Part shown: positions 27,324 through 35,903 of the stretch, piece by piece
How positions within the stretch are numbered: the first letter of the stretch is position 1
Layout of the letters: each line of letters opens with the position of its first letter
Origin: Pseudobythopirellula maris
GTDB taxonomy: Bacteria > Planctomycetota > Planctomycetia > Pirellulales > Lacipirellulaceae
Length of the DNA: 64,000 bases
NCBI RefSeq assembly: GCF_007859945.1
Contig: NZ_SJPQ01000001.1
Coordinates: forward strand, 1,700,489 to 1,764,488
Direction of reading: 5' to 3'
Translations under genes and position numbers: made by a program
The notes under the pieces: model-generated
Told to the model about the DNA's origin: nothing
Seen by the model: the letters and a program-made list of their open reading frames with translations, nothing else
Database searches by the model: none

Positions 27324-29588
27324 TCACAGCTCGAAGTTGAACGTCCTTGTCATGTAACGCCATAGGCGCTGGGCCAACGTGCGTGGTTTGATGTGGATCT
27401 TGGCCTCGCCCACTAGGCCGACGCGCATCAGCTCGTGGGCCCGCTTGCCGTCGTCGTCGAGGCGGTCGTAATCGGTGAGCGGCACGATCGCCTCGAAGTG
27501 GGGGGTGAGCGGCTTGGGTGTGCCGCTGTCGTCGGCCTGGGTCGGCACGTCGCCGCCCGACAGGCTCGAGAGCCGCGGCGGCGTGGCGGGCATCTCGACA
27601 CGCGAGAGGCTCTCGATCTTGCCCAGGTACGCCAAGTCGGTCGACTGCCGGAGCATCATCTCGACTTGCTGGTCCTCGCTCACCAGGTCGATGTCGTTCT
27701 GCTCGATGGCGAGCCGCGCCTCGAGCCGACGCGGGTCGCCGATCTGGCAGAACCGCACGCCCACCTCAAGCGACGCGCCGAGGTTCCGCTGGTCGAGCGG
27801 CGTGCCGTGCCAGGCGGGCAACTCCTTGACGCTCTTGCCGGGAGGGGTCACGTATGTCGGCGGGATCACCCGGCCGGCGATCGGCGCATGGAGCACCAGC
27901 CGCTCCTTGTCGCGCAGCTGCTGAGCGAGCTGCTCCTGGGCCGACTTGAGGCTCTTGAGCGCGGGGTCGATTCGCGCCGAGGCGCGGGTGTCTTGGTAGC
28001 TGCTGGCGCGCAGCGCGGCGATCTGCGCCTCGGTCACCGCGATCTGCCCCTCCAGACGCACGACCTCCAGGTCGATCGACTCGTTCACCAGCCGGGCGAG
28101 AGGCTGCCCCGCCTCGACCAGGTCGCCCGATTTGACGAAGACCTCCTCGAGCAGGCCGGGGGCCTCGACGTAAACACTCTCGGCGTCGTGCGCGGCGATC
28201 GTCATCGGGCAGTAAACGGCCGACGGCAGCGGCACGAACGCCACGGCCGAGAAGGCCGCCGCGACAACGAGCAGGGTGATCGCCAGGGGCAGTCGCTTCA
28301 CCTTGTGGATCCTCCCGGGAACCTTGAAGTACTTGTAGAGCTTCCAGACCGGCTGGCCCACGAGGCCCCACACCGCGGTGCAGGCGATCAGCTGGCCGAG
28401 CACCTTGAGCCCGTAAGGCTCGAACACCTTGTTGAGGAAGTAGAGAATCGATAGCACAACGACCCAGCGGTAAAGAGCCGACGCCACGGTGAACAGCGCG
28501 AAGAACGCCTGGTTGCTCTTGGGCAGGAACGGGTCTTCGGGCTCCTCGAGCCCGAGGCACCACTTGCCGAGCTTGCGGCTGAGGATCGAGCTCGCCTTCT
28601 GCCGCAGGTTGGGGATCTCGAGGTAGTCGCTGAGAATGTAGTAGCCGTCGTATCGCAGCAGTGGGTTTGCGTTGAACAGGATCGTGCTCACCGAGCTGAC
28701 GAACATGACGTACAGGCAGAGGTAGTTGAGCAGCCCCGGCTCGGTGAACCACCAGACGAACGTGCAGATCGAGGCCAGCACAACCTCGACGTACATGCCG
28801 GCCGCGCCGATCGCCATCCGGTGCCAGCGGCTCGGCAGCATCCACGAGTCGCTCACGTTGCAGTAGGGGCACGGCGTGAGCACCAGCAGCATGAGCCCCA
28901 TCTCGTGGCACTCGCCGCCGAAGTGCTTGCACGAGAGCCCGTGGCCGAACTCGTGCATCGTCTTGGTCACGACGACGACCGCCCCCACCAGCAGCCAGTT
29001 TTGAGCCGAGAAGAACGTGTCGAACTCCGGCAGCTTGGACTGGAACACGTCGAACTGTACGAGCACCAAGGCGGCCGCGGCCGCGACGATTGTCAGGCAG
29101 CCGTAGAGCGCCGCCTTAGTGAAAAACCACGCCACCCACGGGTAAAGAGCGCTGAGCAGCCAGTCGGGGTCGATGCCCTTGAACTTGATCGCCAGCACGT
29201 TGGAGAACTTGGCGAGCGTCTCCTTCTTGCGGCGTTCGTCGCGGCGTTTCTTGAGCTGCTCGCCCTGGCCGCCGGCGTCGGCCAGCACCAAGCCGTTGCG
29301 GTGCAGCGTGCCGATAAAGTGCTGCAGTTCCTCGCTGCGGATCGTCTGCGGCGGGAACTCGGCCTCGAACCGCTCGGCGACCTCGTCCAGGCTCAACTCG
29401 CCGTCGAGCATCTGCAGGATGGCGAACTCCTCTTCCTCGAAGCGGAAGTACTGCAGCGCCACGGGGTCTTTGACCACCCAGTAAGTGCGGCCTTGGTAGC
29501 GCTGCTTCTGGGCCGTGAGGTCGGGCCGCGCCCGCACCGCCAGCCGCCTGCTGCTGCTCGAGACGAGGCTTTGGGTGAGAGTGGCCAT
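27324..29588 (-). CDS. PqqD-like / M50 metalloprotease / HlyD fusion membrane protein, 754 aa
   Basis: Three modules. Residues 30-105 form a PqqD/RRE-like winged helix (YWVVKDPVALQYFRF, then MLDGELSLDEVAERF), a fold that binds leader peptides in RiPP systems. Residues 150-460 are a multi-pass M50 site-2-protease core with HEFGH (His212, Glu213, His216) and the partner motif NPLLRYDGYY (Asp314). Residues about 480-754 form a HlyD-type adaptor with a lipoyl-like hairpin (VEAPGLLEEVFVKSGDLVEAGQPL), a coiled coil and a barrel. This resembles YydH/SkfC-type proteins. It probably processes or exports a peptide with the two upstream adaptor genes. No ABC transporter or precursor peptide is visible. 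Confidence 0.88.
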   Translation of the reverse strand: MATLTQSLVSSSSRRLAVRARPDLTAQKQRYQGRTYWVVKDPVALQYFRFEEEEFAILQMLDGELSLDEVAERFEAEFPPQTIRSEELQHFIGTLHRNGLVLADAGGQGEQLKKRRDERRKKETLAKFSNVLAIKFKGIDPDWLLSALYPWVAWFFTKAALYGCLTIVAAAAALVLVQFDVFQSKLPEFDTFFSAQNWLLVGAVVVVTKTMHEFGHGLSCKHFGGECHEMGLMLLVLTPCPYCNVSDSWMLPSRWHRMAIGAAGMYVEVVLASICTFVWWFTEPGLLNYLCLYVMFVSSVSTILFNANPLLRYDGYYILSDYLEIPNLRQKASSILSRKLGKWCLGLEEPEDPFLPKSNQAFFALFTVASALYRWVVVLSILYFLNKVFEPYGLKVLGQLIACTAVWGLVGQPVWKLYKYFKVPGRIHKVKRLPLAITLLVVAAAFSAVAFVPLPSAVYCPMTIAAHDAESVYVEAPGLLEEVFVKSGDLVEAGQPLARLVNESIDLEVVRLEGQIAVTEAQIAALRASSYQDTRASARIDPALKSLKSAQEQLAQQLRDKERLVLHAPIAGRVIPPTYVTPPGKSVKELPAWHGTPLDQRNLGASLEVGVRFCQIGDPRRLEARLAIEQNDIDLVSEDQQVEMMLRQSTDLAYLGKIESLSRVEMPATPPRLSSLSGGDVPTQADDSGTPKPLTPHFEAIVPLTDYDRLDDDGKRAHELMRVGLVGEAKIHIKPRTLAQRLWRYMTRTFNFEL

Positions 29589-29595
29589 GGGGAAC

Positions 29596-29695
29596 GGCGA
29601 AAGTGGAAAACGGAAAGGCGAGTAGCAGGGTGATCAAGAAATGGGATGTTCTCTCGAGCTCCCTTTTCCACTATCGCCTTTCGCCTCAGAAATCA
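29596..29695. repeat. Inverted repeat between the M50/HlyD and HlyD genes
   Basis: The arms GGCGAAAGTGGAAAACGGAA (29597 onward) and an imperfect complement ending TCGCCTTTCGCC (29695) are about 45 bases apart. It lies in the 134-base gap just upstream of the M50/HlyD start and could influence its expression. Confidence 0.5.
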
Positions 29696-29722
29696 CACGG
29701 CCGCCGCACGAGAGGCGGGCGC

Positions 29723-30718
29723 TCAGCGCCGCGCCGCCGCCACCCCGCCGGTGTCCAGATGGATCGTCATGTCGGCGAACATCTGCGGCATGATCAGCCA
29801 GCGGCCGTCTTCCTGGCGGTTGGCGATCTCGGCGCGCACGCGGAACATCGGCCGGCCGTCGTACTCGGCCACCGGGTGGATGTGGACGATGCGGCCGGTG
29901 GCCTCGATGGGGTCTCCGGGGCCCACGTTGACCGAGACGGTCACCTCGCAGCCGTCGACCTGACGCGGGTCGTAGTCGTCAAAGTAGAGCCGGCCCTCGG
30001 CTTGCAGCGTGTCGCGACGAATGACCCGCACGATCGTGTCGCCCGGCGAGACCCACTCCTGCTGGTCGCGGAGGATCTCGATCACTTGGCCGTCGAACGG
30101 CGCCCGCACGATGCGGCGCTCGCGGGCGAGTTCGGCGAGCTTGAGCTCGGCGCGCTTGGTCTGGGCGTCGTAGCCGGCGAGGATCTGCTCGTTGCGAGCC
30201 TTCTCGGCGCCGAGCTTCGAGCGGTCGAACTCCAGCTCGGCGCGGCGGATGTCGGTGTTGGTCACGGCTTTGACGACCGACGCGTTGGCGTCCTTGAGCT
30301 CTTGCAGATCGGCGAAGGCGACCCGGGCCGCGGCGGCGGAGTAGCGTTCCTCGATGTCATCGTTTGCGCGTTTATTGGCGGCGTTGTAAGCGAGCACCGC
30401 GACCTCGAACTGCTGTCGCACCTCGCTGTCGTCGATCTTGGCGATCTCTTGCTCGGCACGGACGTAATCGCCGAGCTTGACCCCCAGGTAGGTGAGCACC
30501 CCCGGCTCCGGAGCGGGCAGCTCGACATCGTCCACCAGACCGATCAAGCAACGCCCGATCCGCGGGTGGCCACCTTCGCCGGGCGCCGCTATGGGCGCCC
30601 CGCCATCGGGGCCCGCCGGCAAGCCGAACTGCTGCGCAACCGCAGCGCGGGCGGGCAGCAAGAGCAGCAGCAACACCGGCAGCCGGGCGGCAGCCGTTCG
30701 CATCGTGGCGGTGTTCAT
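29723..30718 (-). CDS. HlyD/RND-type periplasmic adaptor, 331 aa
   Basis: Signal peptide at residues 1-28 (a leucine run ending AAVAQ). A membrane-fusion adaptor follows: a lipoyl half-motif (LPAPEPGVLTYLGVKLGDYV), a long alpha-hairpin (about 95-190, rich in Lys/Glu/Ala), the second lipoyl half (IVRAPFDGQVIEI) and a beta-barrel. The family bridges an inner-membrane pump to an outer channel. The ATG at 30718 is chosen because GAGGA precedes it by about 7 bases; ATG at 30703 is an alternative. It lies between two other HlyD-containing genes on the same strand, 134 bases before the M50 gene. No pump gene is adjacent. Confidence 0.85.
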   Translation of the reverse strand: MNTATMRTAAARLPVLLLLLLPARAAVAQQFGLPAGPDGGAPIAAPGEGGHPRIGRCLIGLVDDVELPAPEPGVLTYLGVKLGDYVRAEQEIAKIDDSEVRQQFEVAVLAYNAANKRANDDIEERYSAAAARVAFADLQELKDANASVVKAVTNTDIRRAELEFDRSKLGAEKARNEQILAGYDAQTKRAELKLAELARERRIVRAPFDGQVIEILRDQQEWVSPGDTIVRVIRRDTLQAEGRLYFDDYDPRQVDGCEVTVSVNVGPGDPIEATGRIVHIHPVAEYDGRPMFRVRAEIANRQEDGRWLIMPQMFADMTIHLDTGGVAAARR

Positions 30719-30885
30719 GATTGCGTCCTCGCGTGGGAGGGTGGCTCGCGCCGAGGGGGGCGACGAGCTCAGGCCCCGGTGCGGGTGATCGGATGGAATC
30801 TTATGCGGCAGGCAAGCGTAGCTCGTCGGCCCGGTCGCAGGGGCCGTCACACCCGGCACAACCGGAACCGGTCACGCCTGAGAGC

Positions 30886-33000
30886 CTACAGCCGGAAAAG
30901 GATTTTCGAGCGGATAAAGTCGATCAGGTCGTGCAAATAAACATAAGCGAGAGGCCTCTGCCCGCAGTGGACCTTGGCCTTCACCTCGGCGCCGACTTTG
31001 GGGTTCGCGATCAGCGAGCGGAACTTCTCTTGGTCGAATTCGACGGTCAGCAGCACCGTGTTGCCCTCTTCGCCGCGAACCTCGGCCGTGGCCGCAACGC
31101 CCTTGGCGTGCAGCACTCCCTCGAGCGGGGTCTCGGTCGTTGTGGCGAGCAGGAAGCTCACGGGAAGCTCGCCGCCCGACTCGCTTAGCGCTTGGGTGAT
31201 GTGGCCCATCCGCTTGTCGGGCATGCTGATCTCGAGGATCCACTCGCCCTCGGGGTTGGCCACCTCCATCAGCACTTGGCCCTGGGTCACGGGCCGTCCG
31301 CGGAGCTGCTCGTCGACCTTCCAGGTGATCACCTTGCCGGCGATCGGGCTCTTGACCGTCAGCTGGCGCTGCTTCTCGTCGAGAACCCCCTGCTGGATCC
31401 GGAGGTTGTTCAGTTGCTCGGTCAGCTGCGTGATGCGGCTCGACTTCTGATTGCGTTCGCTGGCGTTAACCCCCCGGCCGCTGAGCGTCTCGCGATCCAG
31501 CGAGTGCCACTCGCTCTGGGTCTCGCTGATCTTGCCGCGCAGGGCGGTCTGCTCCTGCTCCAGGTCGAGGCTGCGGAGCTCGACGAGCGTTTGCCCCTCG
31601 ATCACTTGCTGCTCGTGCTCGGCGTAAACCGCCACCACGTCGCCGCTCGTCTTGGCGAACACGTTGTGCATCTCGAGCGGGCGGAGCTTGCCGTCGCCCT
31701 CGAGCGCGAAGTCGCGCGGCACAACCAGCGAGGCGACAATGGCGCCCACGATCGCGGCCGTGATCAAGATCGTCTTCGGCAGCGTGCGGGCGCGGAACAT
31801 CCAGGTCGACTTGCCGAGCGCCTTCCAGAGCGGCATGAGAAACAGGCTCTCGTGCTCTAGCGCGTTCGAGAGCGCCGTGCTGCTGTGCGACCGCACCACG
31901 TCGACCCGCTGAGAGAAGCCCTCGGGCGGGGTGGCGTCGACCATCTGCTCGACGATCAGCACGCCGATCACCTCGGGCGGCTTGTGGCGGCGCGACTCGG
32001 GGTCGTCCGGCGTGGGGTCCACGTCGCCGTCGCCGCGGGTGAGCGGCAGGATCGCCATCGCCTTGGTGTGCGACTCGTCGACGTACGCCTCGAGTGTGCG
32101 TTCGACCTGCGGGGCCAGGTCGCTCGTGTCGCCGGTGTACCAGACCTCTTCGCCGGTCTTGGCCACCGCGCGGGCGACCTTCGTGAGCATGGTCATCACG
32201 TTCGACCGCGAGTCGGGCACGTCCATGCCGCTGACCGCATCGATGCGGACCCGCCCGCCGCGTTTGACCGCCACGGTCACCCGGTCGGCGCCGATCAGCC
32301 GGCGGCCTTCGTTGGCGATCGAGTAGGCGGTTTCGCGGGTGTCGAGTTTTTCGTGGGCCGTGCGGGTGAAAGCCTCGAGCTGCTCCCACAAGGTTTGCTT
32401 GTCGGCCAGGTGCCGCAGTCGGCGGCCGCGCAAGTAGTCGCCCGCCAGGTCGCAGGTTTGCTGCAAGAACCGCAGGTAGCCGCGCTGCACTTGCGAGCGT
32501 CCGCCGGGGCGCTGGAACACCTCGACCACGCCCTGCGGGCCCTCGTCGTTGTGCACCGGCGCCAGCACGAGCAGGAAGTCGGTCGGGTTGGCGGCCGCGT
32601 TCTCGTCTTCGGTGTCGAGACCGCCGGCGGCGCCGGAGTGGGGGGAGATGATTGTCCCCTCGTCGCCCTTGAGCACCTGCTGCAGTAAACGGCCGTGCTG
32701 CGCCTGGCCGATGGGATTCTGGGCGAGGCCGGTCTCCCGCAGGTTGATCTGGTAGGTGAGCTGAAACGCGCCGGTGTCGGAGAGGGTCCACACCGCCCCG
32801 CCCGGCGCCGCCAAAGCGGAGACCACCTTGTTCAGAAACTTGTCGTAGTAGACCTCGGGCGAGATGTCGTCGCGCGACATCTCGCTGATCTGCTGCACGA
32901 TGCCCGTGATCTCGCGCTTGGCGCGTTGCACCGCGTCGGCGTCGACCGAGGCGGTCGACGAAGAGGCGTCGGGCTGATTGGTGTAGTCGGAGGTGCTCAC
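30886..33000 (-). CDS. GAF-domain sensor fused to a HlyD-like adaptor, 704 aa
   Basis: The cytoplasmic N-terminal half has two GAF-like regions: about 50-195 (with FLLVLAPVHNDEGPQGVVEVF) and 210-385 (with IGADRVTVAVKRGG and VIGVLIVEQM). One transmembrane helix follows at about 412-432 (TILITAAIVGAIVASLVV). The outer half is a HlyD adaptor with lipoyl halves (VFAKTSGDVVAVYAEHEQQV, TVKSPIAGKVITWKV) around a coiled-coil hairpin. A ligand-sensing domain on an export adaptor is unusual. It probably lets a cytoplasmic signal gate assembly of the machinery encoded downstream. The start is GTG at 33000. It is first of the trio, 167 bases upstream of the second adaptor. Confidence 0.85.
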   Translation of the reverse strand: MSTSDYTNQPDASSSTASVDADAVQRAKREITGIVQQISEMSRDDISPEVYYDKFLNKVVSALAAPGGAVWTLSDTGAFQLTYQINLRETGLAQNPIGQAQHGRLLQQVLKGDEGTIISPHSGAAGGLDTEDENAAANPTDFLLVLAPVHNDEGPQGVVEVFQRPGGRSQVQRGYLRFLQQTCDLAGDYLRGRRLRHLADKQTLWEQLEAFTRTAHEKLDTRETAYSIANEGRRLIGADRVTVAVKRGGRVRIDAVSGMDVPDSRSNVMTMLTKVARAVAKTGEEVWYTGDTSDLAPQVERTLEAYVDESHTKAMAILPLTRGDGDVDPTPDDPESRRHKPPEVIGVLIVEQMVDATPPEGFSQRVDVVRSHSSTALSNALEHESLFLMPLWKALGKSTWMFRARTLPKTILITAAIVGAIVASLVVPRDFALEGDGKLRPLEMHNVFAKTSGDVVAVYAEHEQQVIEGQTLVELRSLDLEQEQTALRGKISETQSEWHSLDRETLSGRGVNASERNQKSSRITQLTEQLNNLRIQQGVLDEKQRQLTVKSPIAGKVITWKVDEQLRGRPVTQGQVLMEVANPEGEWILEISMPDKRMGHITQALSESGGELPVSFLLATTTETPLEGVLHAKGVAATAEVRGEEGNTVLLTVEFDQEKFRSLIANPKVGAEVKAKVHCGQRPLAYVYLHDLIDFIRSKILFRL

Positions 33001-33350
33001 GATTCAGATAGTCTAGCGTAGTAATCCCCTAAGGTGAAACGGTTTAAGGCGACTGCGGCGCCTGCAAAATCGTTACTCGCAGCCCAACCGGCAAAGACTT
33101 GTCGACCTGCTTGGGCTCATGTCTTAGCTCGGTTATATCGACGCCGAGGCGGGGCACGCCCCATGGTTCGCCACGCTTGCCGAGCGGATGGCGCCCCGGG
33201 TGGGGGGGTTGCAAGCCCAACTCCCAACAGAACTGGACGTAACACGCGTAGGAGTGGTAAGCTTAAGGGTCTCTACCAAGGGTGATCGGCACGGCCCCCC
33301 ATCAGTCGGCGGTCCCCACCGGCCCCCACTCAACCCCCTATTTTTCTTAC
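33001..33350. other. Divergent intergenic region
   Basis: 350 bases between the GAF/HlyD gene and infA. It includes AT-rich patches near 33005-33060 and 33120-33140 that may hold promoters for the two divergent genes. No gene or repeat was identified. Confidence 0.45.
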
Positions 33351-33575
33351 ATGGCGAAGCAGAAGGAAGAAGCACTCGAAGTCGAGGGCGTGGTCACCCA
33401 GGCCTTGGCGAACACCCGTTTCCGGGTCGAGATCGAGGGTGGACACATTGTGAACGTGCACGTCGCTGGCCGCATGCGGAAGCACTTCATCCGTATTGTC
33501 CCGGGCGACAAGGTCCGGGTCGAGCTCTCCCCGTACGACCTGACCAAGGGTCGGATCACCTACCGCGAGCGCTAA
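33351..33575 (+). CDS. infA: Translation initiation factor IF-1, 74 aa
   Basis: A small S1/OB-fold protein that binds the ribosomal A site during initiation. [15 protein letters not shown] at the start and [20 protein letters not shown], then [23 protein letters not shown], match IF-1 throughout. The length is typical (72-74 residues). The ATG at 33351 follows a T-rich leader without a strong ribosome site. It is alone rather than in the rpl/rpm operon where it often lies. Confidence 0.97.
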   Translation: MAKQKEEALEVEGVVTQALANTRFRVEIEGGHIVNVHVAGRMRKHFIRIVPGDKVRVELSPYDLTKGRITYRER

Positions 33576-33844
33576 ATCTCTCGCCGCGCGGCGCCGCTTT
33601 TGGGGGGCGCCGCCTCTGAATCTGCGGTACGCTTGGGGCGTGGCGAGCAACCGTTAGCGCGGCGTCGCCACGATCGCCCCCCCGATCTTGTCATTTTGGC
33701 AAGAAATGCGCAAGTTGGGCGAACTCTTGCTAAGTAAGTTACGCCTCCGCCATCTCGCACACCGCCGTGCGCCGAGCAACGCCCCCGGTCCGCCGGAGTG
33801 CGCTGTCGGCGGCGACTCGAATCCATCCCTCTCGGAGTTCTGAA
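33576..33844. other. Intergenic region upstream of the secreted 597-aa protein
   Basis: Contains GC-rich complementary stretches just after the infA stop (GGCGCCGC... and its complement near 33588-33612) that could end infA transcription, although no U-tract follows. A GTGGCGAGCAACCGTTAGCGC segment at about 33640-33660 resembles one arm of repeat family H. AT-rich sequence at 33690-33740 probably holds the promoter of the next gene. Confidence 0.45.
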
Positions 33845-35638
33845 GTGATTCTCGCAGCCCCGCGACGCACGCGTCGCCTCCGGTCGCTCGCCACAACGCT
33901 TTCCCTGGCGGCGAGCCTCGTCGCCGCGCCGCTGGTCGCCACGGCCCAGCCCGCCGTGGCCGACGCGCCTGAGGCGCAATCCGACACCGCCGGCATGACC
34001 ACCATCGCCGTGGCCGCCCTGAGCGGCTACGACGCGCTGCTCGCCGACACCGATTACATCGGCGCGCTGGTCGGGCGGCCGGGGACCTCGAAGATGCTCG
34101 AGGGGATGCTCGCCTTCTTCACCCAAGGCAAGGGCTTGGCGGGCGTCGACAAGTCGCGCCCCATCGGCGTCGTGCTGCAGACCGACGGCGCCCAGTTCAT
34201 GCCGCTCGCCTGTTTGCCGGTCGACGACCTCAATGAGGTCTTGGGCCTGGTGCAGGGCTTCGGCATCGAGCCGCTCGACGCCGGCGACGGCGTCACGGAG
34301 CTCGAGCTGCCCGATCGCACGATCTACCTGAAGCCGATCGGCGCTTGGACCTACGTGGCCCAGAGCCCCGCGGCGCTCGCCGCCGCGCCCGCCGACCCGC
34401 TGCCGATGCTCCACGAGCTGGTGGCCGAATACGACCTGGGCGTGAAGGTCATGGCCCAGAACGTGCCGCCGATGTACCGCCAGATCGCCCTGCAGCAGAT
34501 GCGGATGGGCGTGGAGCAAGGGCTCAAGCAGCAGCCCGAGGAGAGCGACGAGCAGTTCGAGCTCCGCCGCGAGATGTCGGAGAAGCAGCTCGAGCAGCTC
34601 GAGAAGATGATCAACGACCTCGACCAGTTGGTTGTTGGCTGGAGCATCGACTCGTCGGCGAAGAAGACCTTTTTCGATTTCAGCTACACGCTGACCGAAG
34701 GCTCCGACCTGCTGCGTCAGCTTGAGGGGATGAAGGACGCCAAGACCAACTACGCCGCCTTCCACAACAAGGACGCGGCCTTCTCGGTGCTCGGCTCGGT
34801 CAAAACGCCCCAAGACGTGGTCTCGGAGCAGGCGGAGCAGATCAAGTCGTCGATCAACATCGCCCGCCAGCAACTGGCCACGGCCATGGAAGAGAACGCC
34901 GACGATTTCCCGGACGAGGCCGCCCGCGAGACATTCCAGCAAATCAGCAACGACATGCTCGACGTGTTCGAAGAGATCGCCCTGAGCGGCGAGATGGACA
35001 TGGGCGGCTCGCTCACCCTCGACGGGAGCGGCCCGCTGGCGATCGCCGGCGGCAAGGTCCCCGATCCCGCGAAGGTCGAGTCTTCGATCAAGAAGGTGTT
35101 CAACGCCGCCAAGCAGCGGTCCACCGAGGTCGAGATCGATGTCGCCCTCGACGCCGACTCGCACGACGACGTGACCTTCCACACGATGACGATCACCATC
35201 CCCGCCGACGTCCCCCCTCAGGTCCGCGACATCTGGGGCGGGGACGAGATCGCGGTGGCGTTTGGTGTCGGGCCCGAGTCGGTCTACTTCACGCTCGGCG
35301 ACGGCGCCATCGAGGCCTGCAAAACGGCGATCGACGATTCTGCGGCCGACGCCGGCAAAGAGATCCTGCCGATGGAAATGTCCTTCGCCCTTGGTCAAAT
35401 CCTAGGCTTCGCGGAGCGCTGCGCTCCCGAGGACGAGCGGGCCGTGATTTCGATGCTCTCGGCGTCGCTCGAAGACTCGGAGGGTTCCGACCACGTCCGC
35501 ATGACGCAGCGGCCGATCGACAACGGGGTGATCGTTCGCCTCGAGGCCGAAGAGGGCGTGATCAAGCTGGTCGGCGCCGCCGCTGCGGCGGCCCAGGCCC
35601 AGCAGATGAAGCAGCAGCAGGGCGGCGAGGAGTGGTGA
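33845..35638 (+). CDS. Secreted planctomycete protein of unknown function, 597 aa
   Basis: A GTG at 33845 lies 7 bases after GGAG and gives an arginine-rich signal peptide cut near VATAQPAVA. The mature protein is acidic and mixed alpha/beta, with a Gln/Glu-rich helical stretch around 225-265 (QQPEESDEQFELRREMSEKQ) and an alanine/glutamine-rich end. I recognise no catalytic motif. The general layout recalls planctomycete secreted proteins with DUF3352-like folds, but I cannot assign one. It stands alone between infA and lysA and ends in a strong terminator, so it is a single-gene unit. Confidence 0.78.
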   Translation: MILAAPRRTRRLRSLATTLSLAASLVAAPLVATAQPAVADAPEAQSDTAGMTTIAVAALSGYDALLADTDYIGALVGRPGTSKMLEGMLAFFTQGKGLAGVDKSRPIGVVLQTDGAQFMPLACLPVDDLNEVLGLVQGFGIEPLDAGDGVTELELPDRTIYLKPIGAWTYVAQSPAALAAAPADPLPMLHELVAEYDLGVKVMAQNVPPMYRQIALQQMRMGVEQGLKQQPEESDEQFELRREMSEKQLEQLEKMINDLDQLVVGWSIDSSAKKTFFDFSYTLTEGSDLLRQLEGMKDAKTNYAAFHNKDAAFSVLGSVKTPQDVVSEQAEQIKSSINIARQQLATAMEENADDFPDEAARETFQQISNDMLDVFEEIALSGEMDMGGSLTLDGSGPLAIAGGKVPDPAKVESSIKKVFNAAKQRSTEVEIDVALDADSHDDVTFHTMTITIPADVPPQVRDIWGGDEIAVAFGVGPESVYFTLGDGAIEACKTAIDDSAADAGKEILPMEMSFALGQILGFAERCAPEDERAVISMLSASLEDSEGSDHVRMTQRPIDNGVIVRLEAEEGVIKLVGAAAAAAQAQQMKQQQGGEEW

Positions 35639-35666
35639 GCCGCAGCGGCCCCCTATGAACTTTCTA

Positions 35667-35701
35667 GCGGCGGCGGGCCTCGGCCCGCCGCCGCTTTTTT
35701 T
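35667..35701 (+). terminator. Intrinsic terminator after the 597-aa secreted protein
   Basis: The stem GCGGCGGCGGGCC pairs with GGCCCGCCGCCGC around a two-base centre, followed by seven T residues at 35695-35701. It starts 28 bases after the stop codon. Confidence 0.9.
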
Positions 35702-35807
35702 GCGCATGTCTCTCTCGGTTTGCCGCCCAGACGCTGTTGGGCCGCGTGGGACGGGCCTAGAATCATAGGATTCGCACGAAGGATGTCCCTCCAGGTATTT
35801 GGCCCTC

Positions 35808-35860
35808 GCCGACGATCTTTGGTTGTCGGTCCGCGGAACATAGCCCCGCGGCTATGGGCC
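35808..35860. repeat. Palindromic repeat family D, variant copy upstream of lysA
   Basis: GCCGACGATCTTTGGTTGTCGG followed by CCGCGGAACATAGCCCCGCGG and CTATGGGCC. It combines a GACGA-type and a CCGCGG-type stem, and the CTATGGGCC end is shared with the copy at rarA. It lies in the lysA leader, 44 bases before the start codon. Confidence 0.6.
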
Positions 35861-35903
35861 CCTTTCCCAAGACACCGTTTCTCTTAGCAGCCACGCCGAC
35901 GCC

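Noticed and set aside
33572-35398. 608-residue minus-strand open frame opposite the secreted 597-residue protein
   Set aside because: The plus-strand gene has a ribosome site, signal peptide and terminator; the antisense frame has none.
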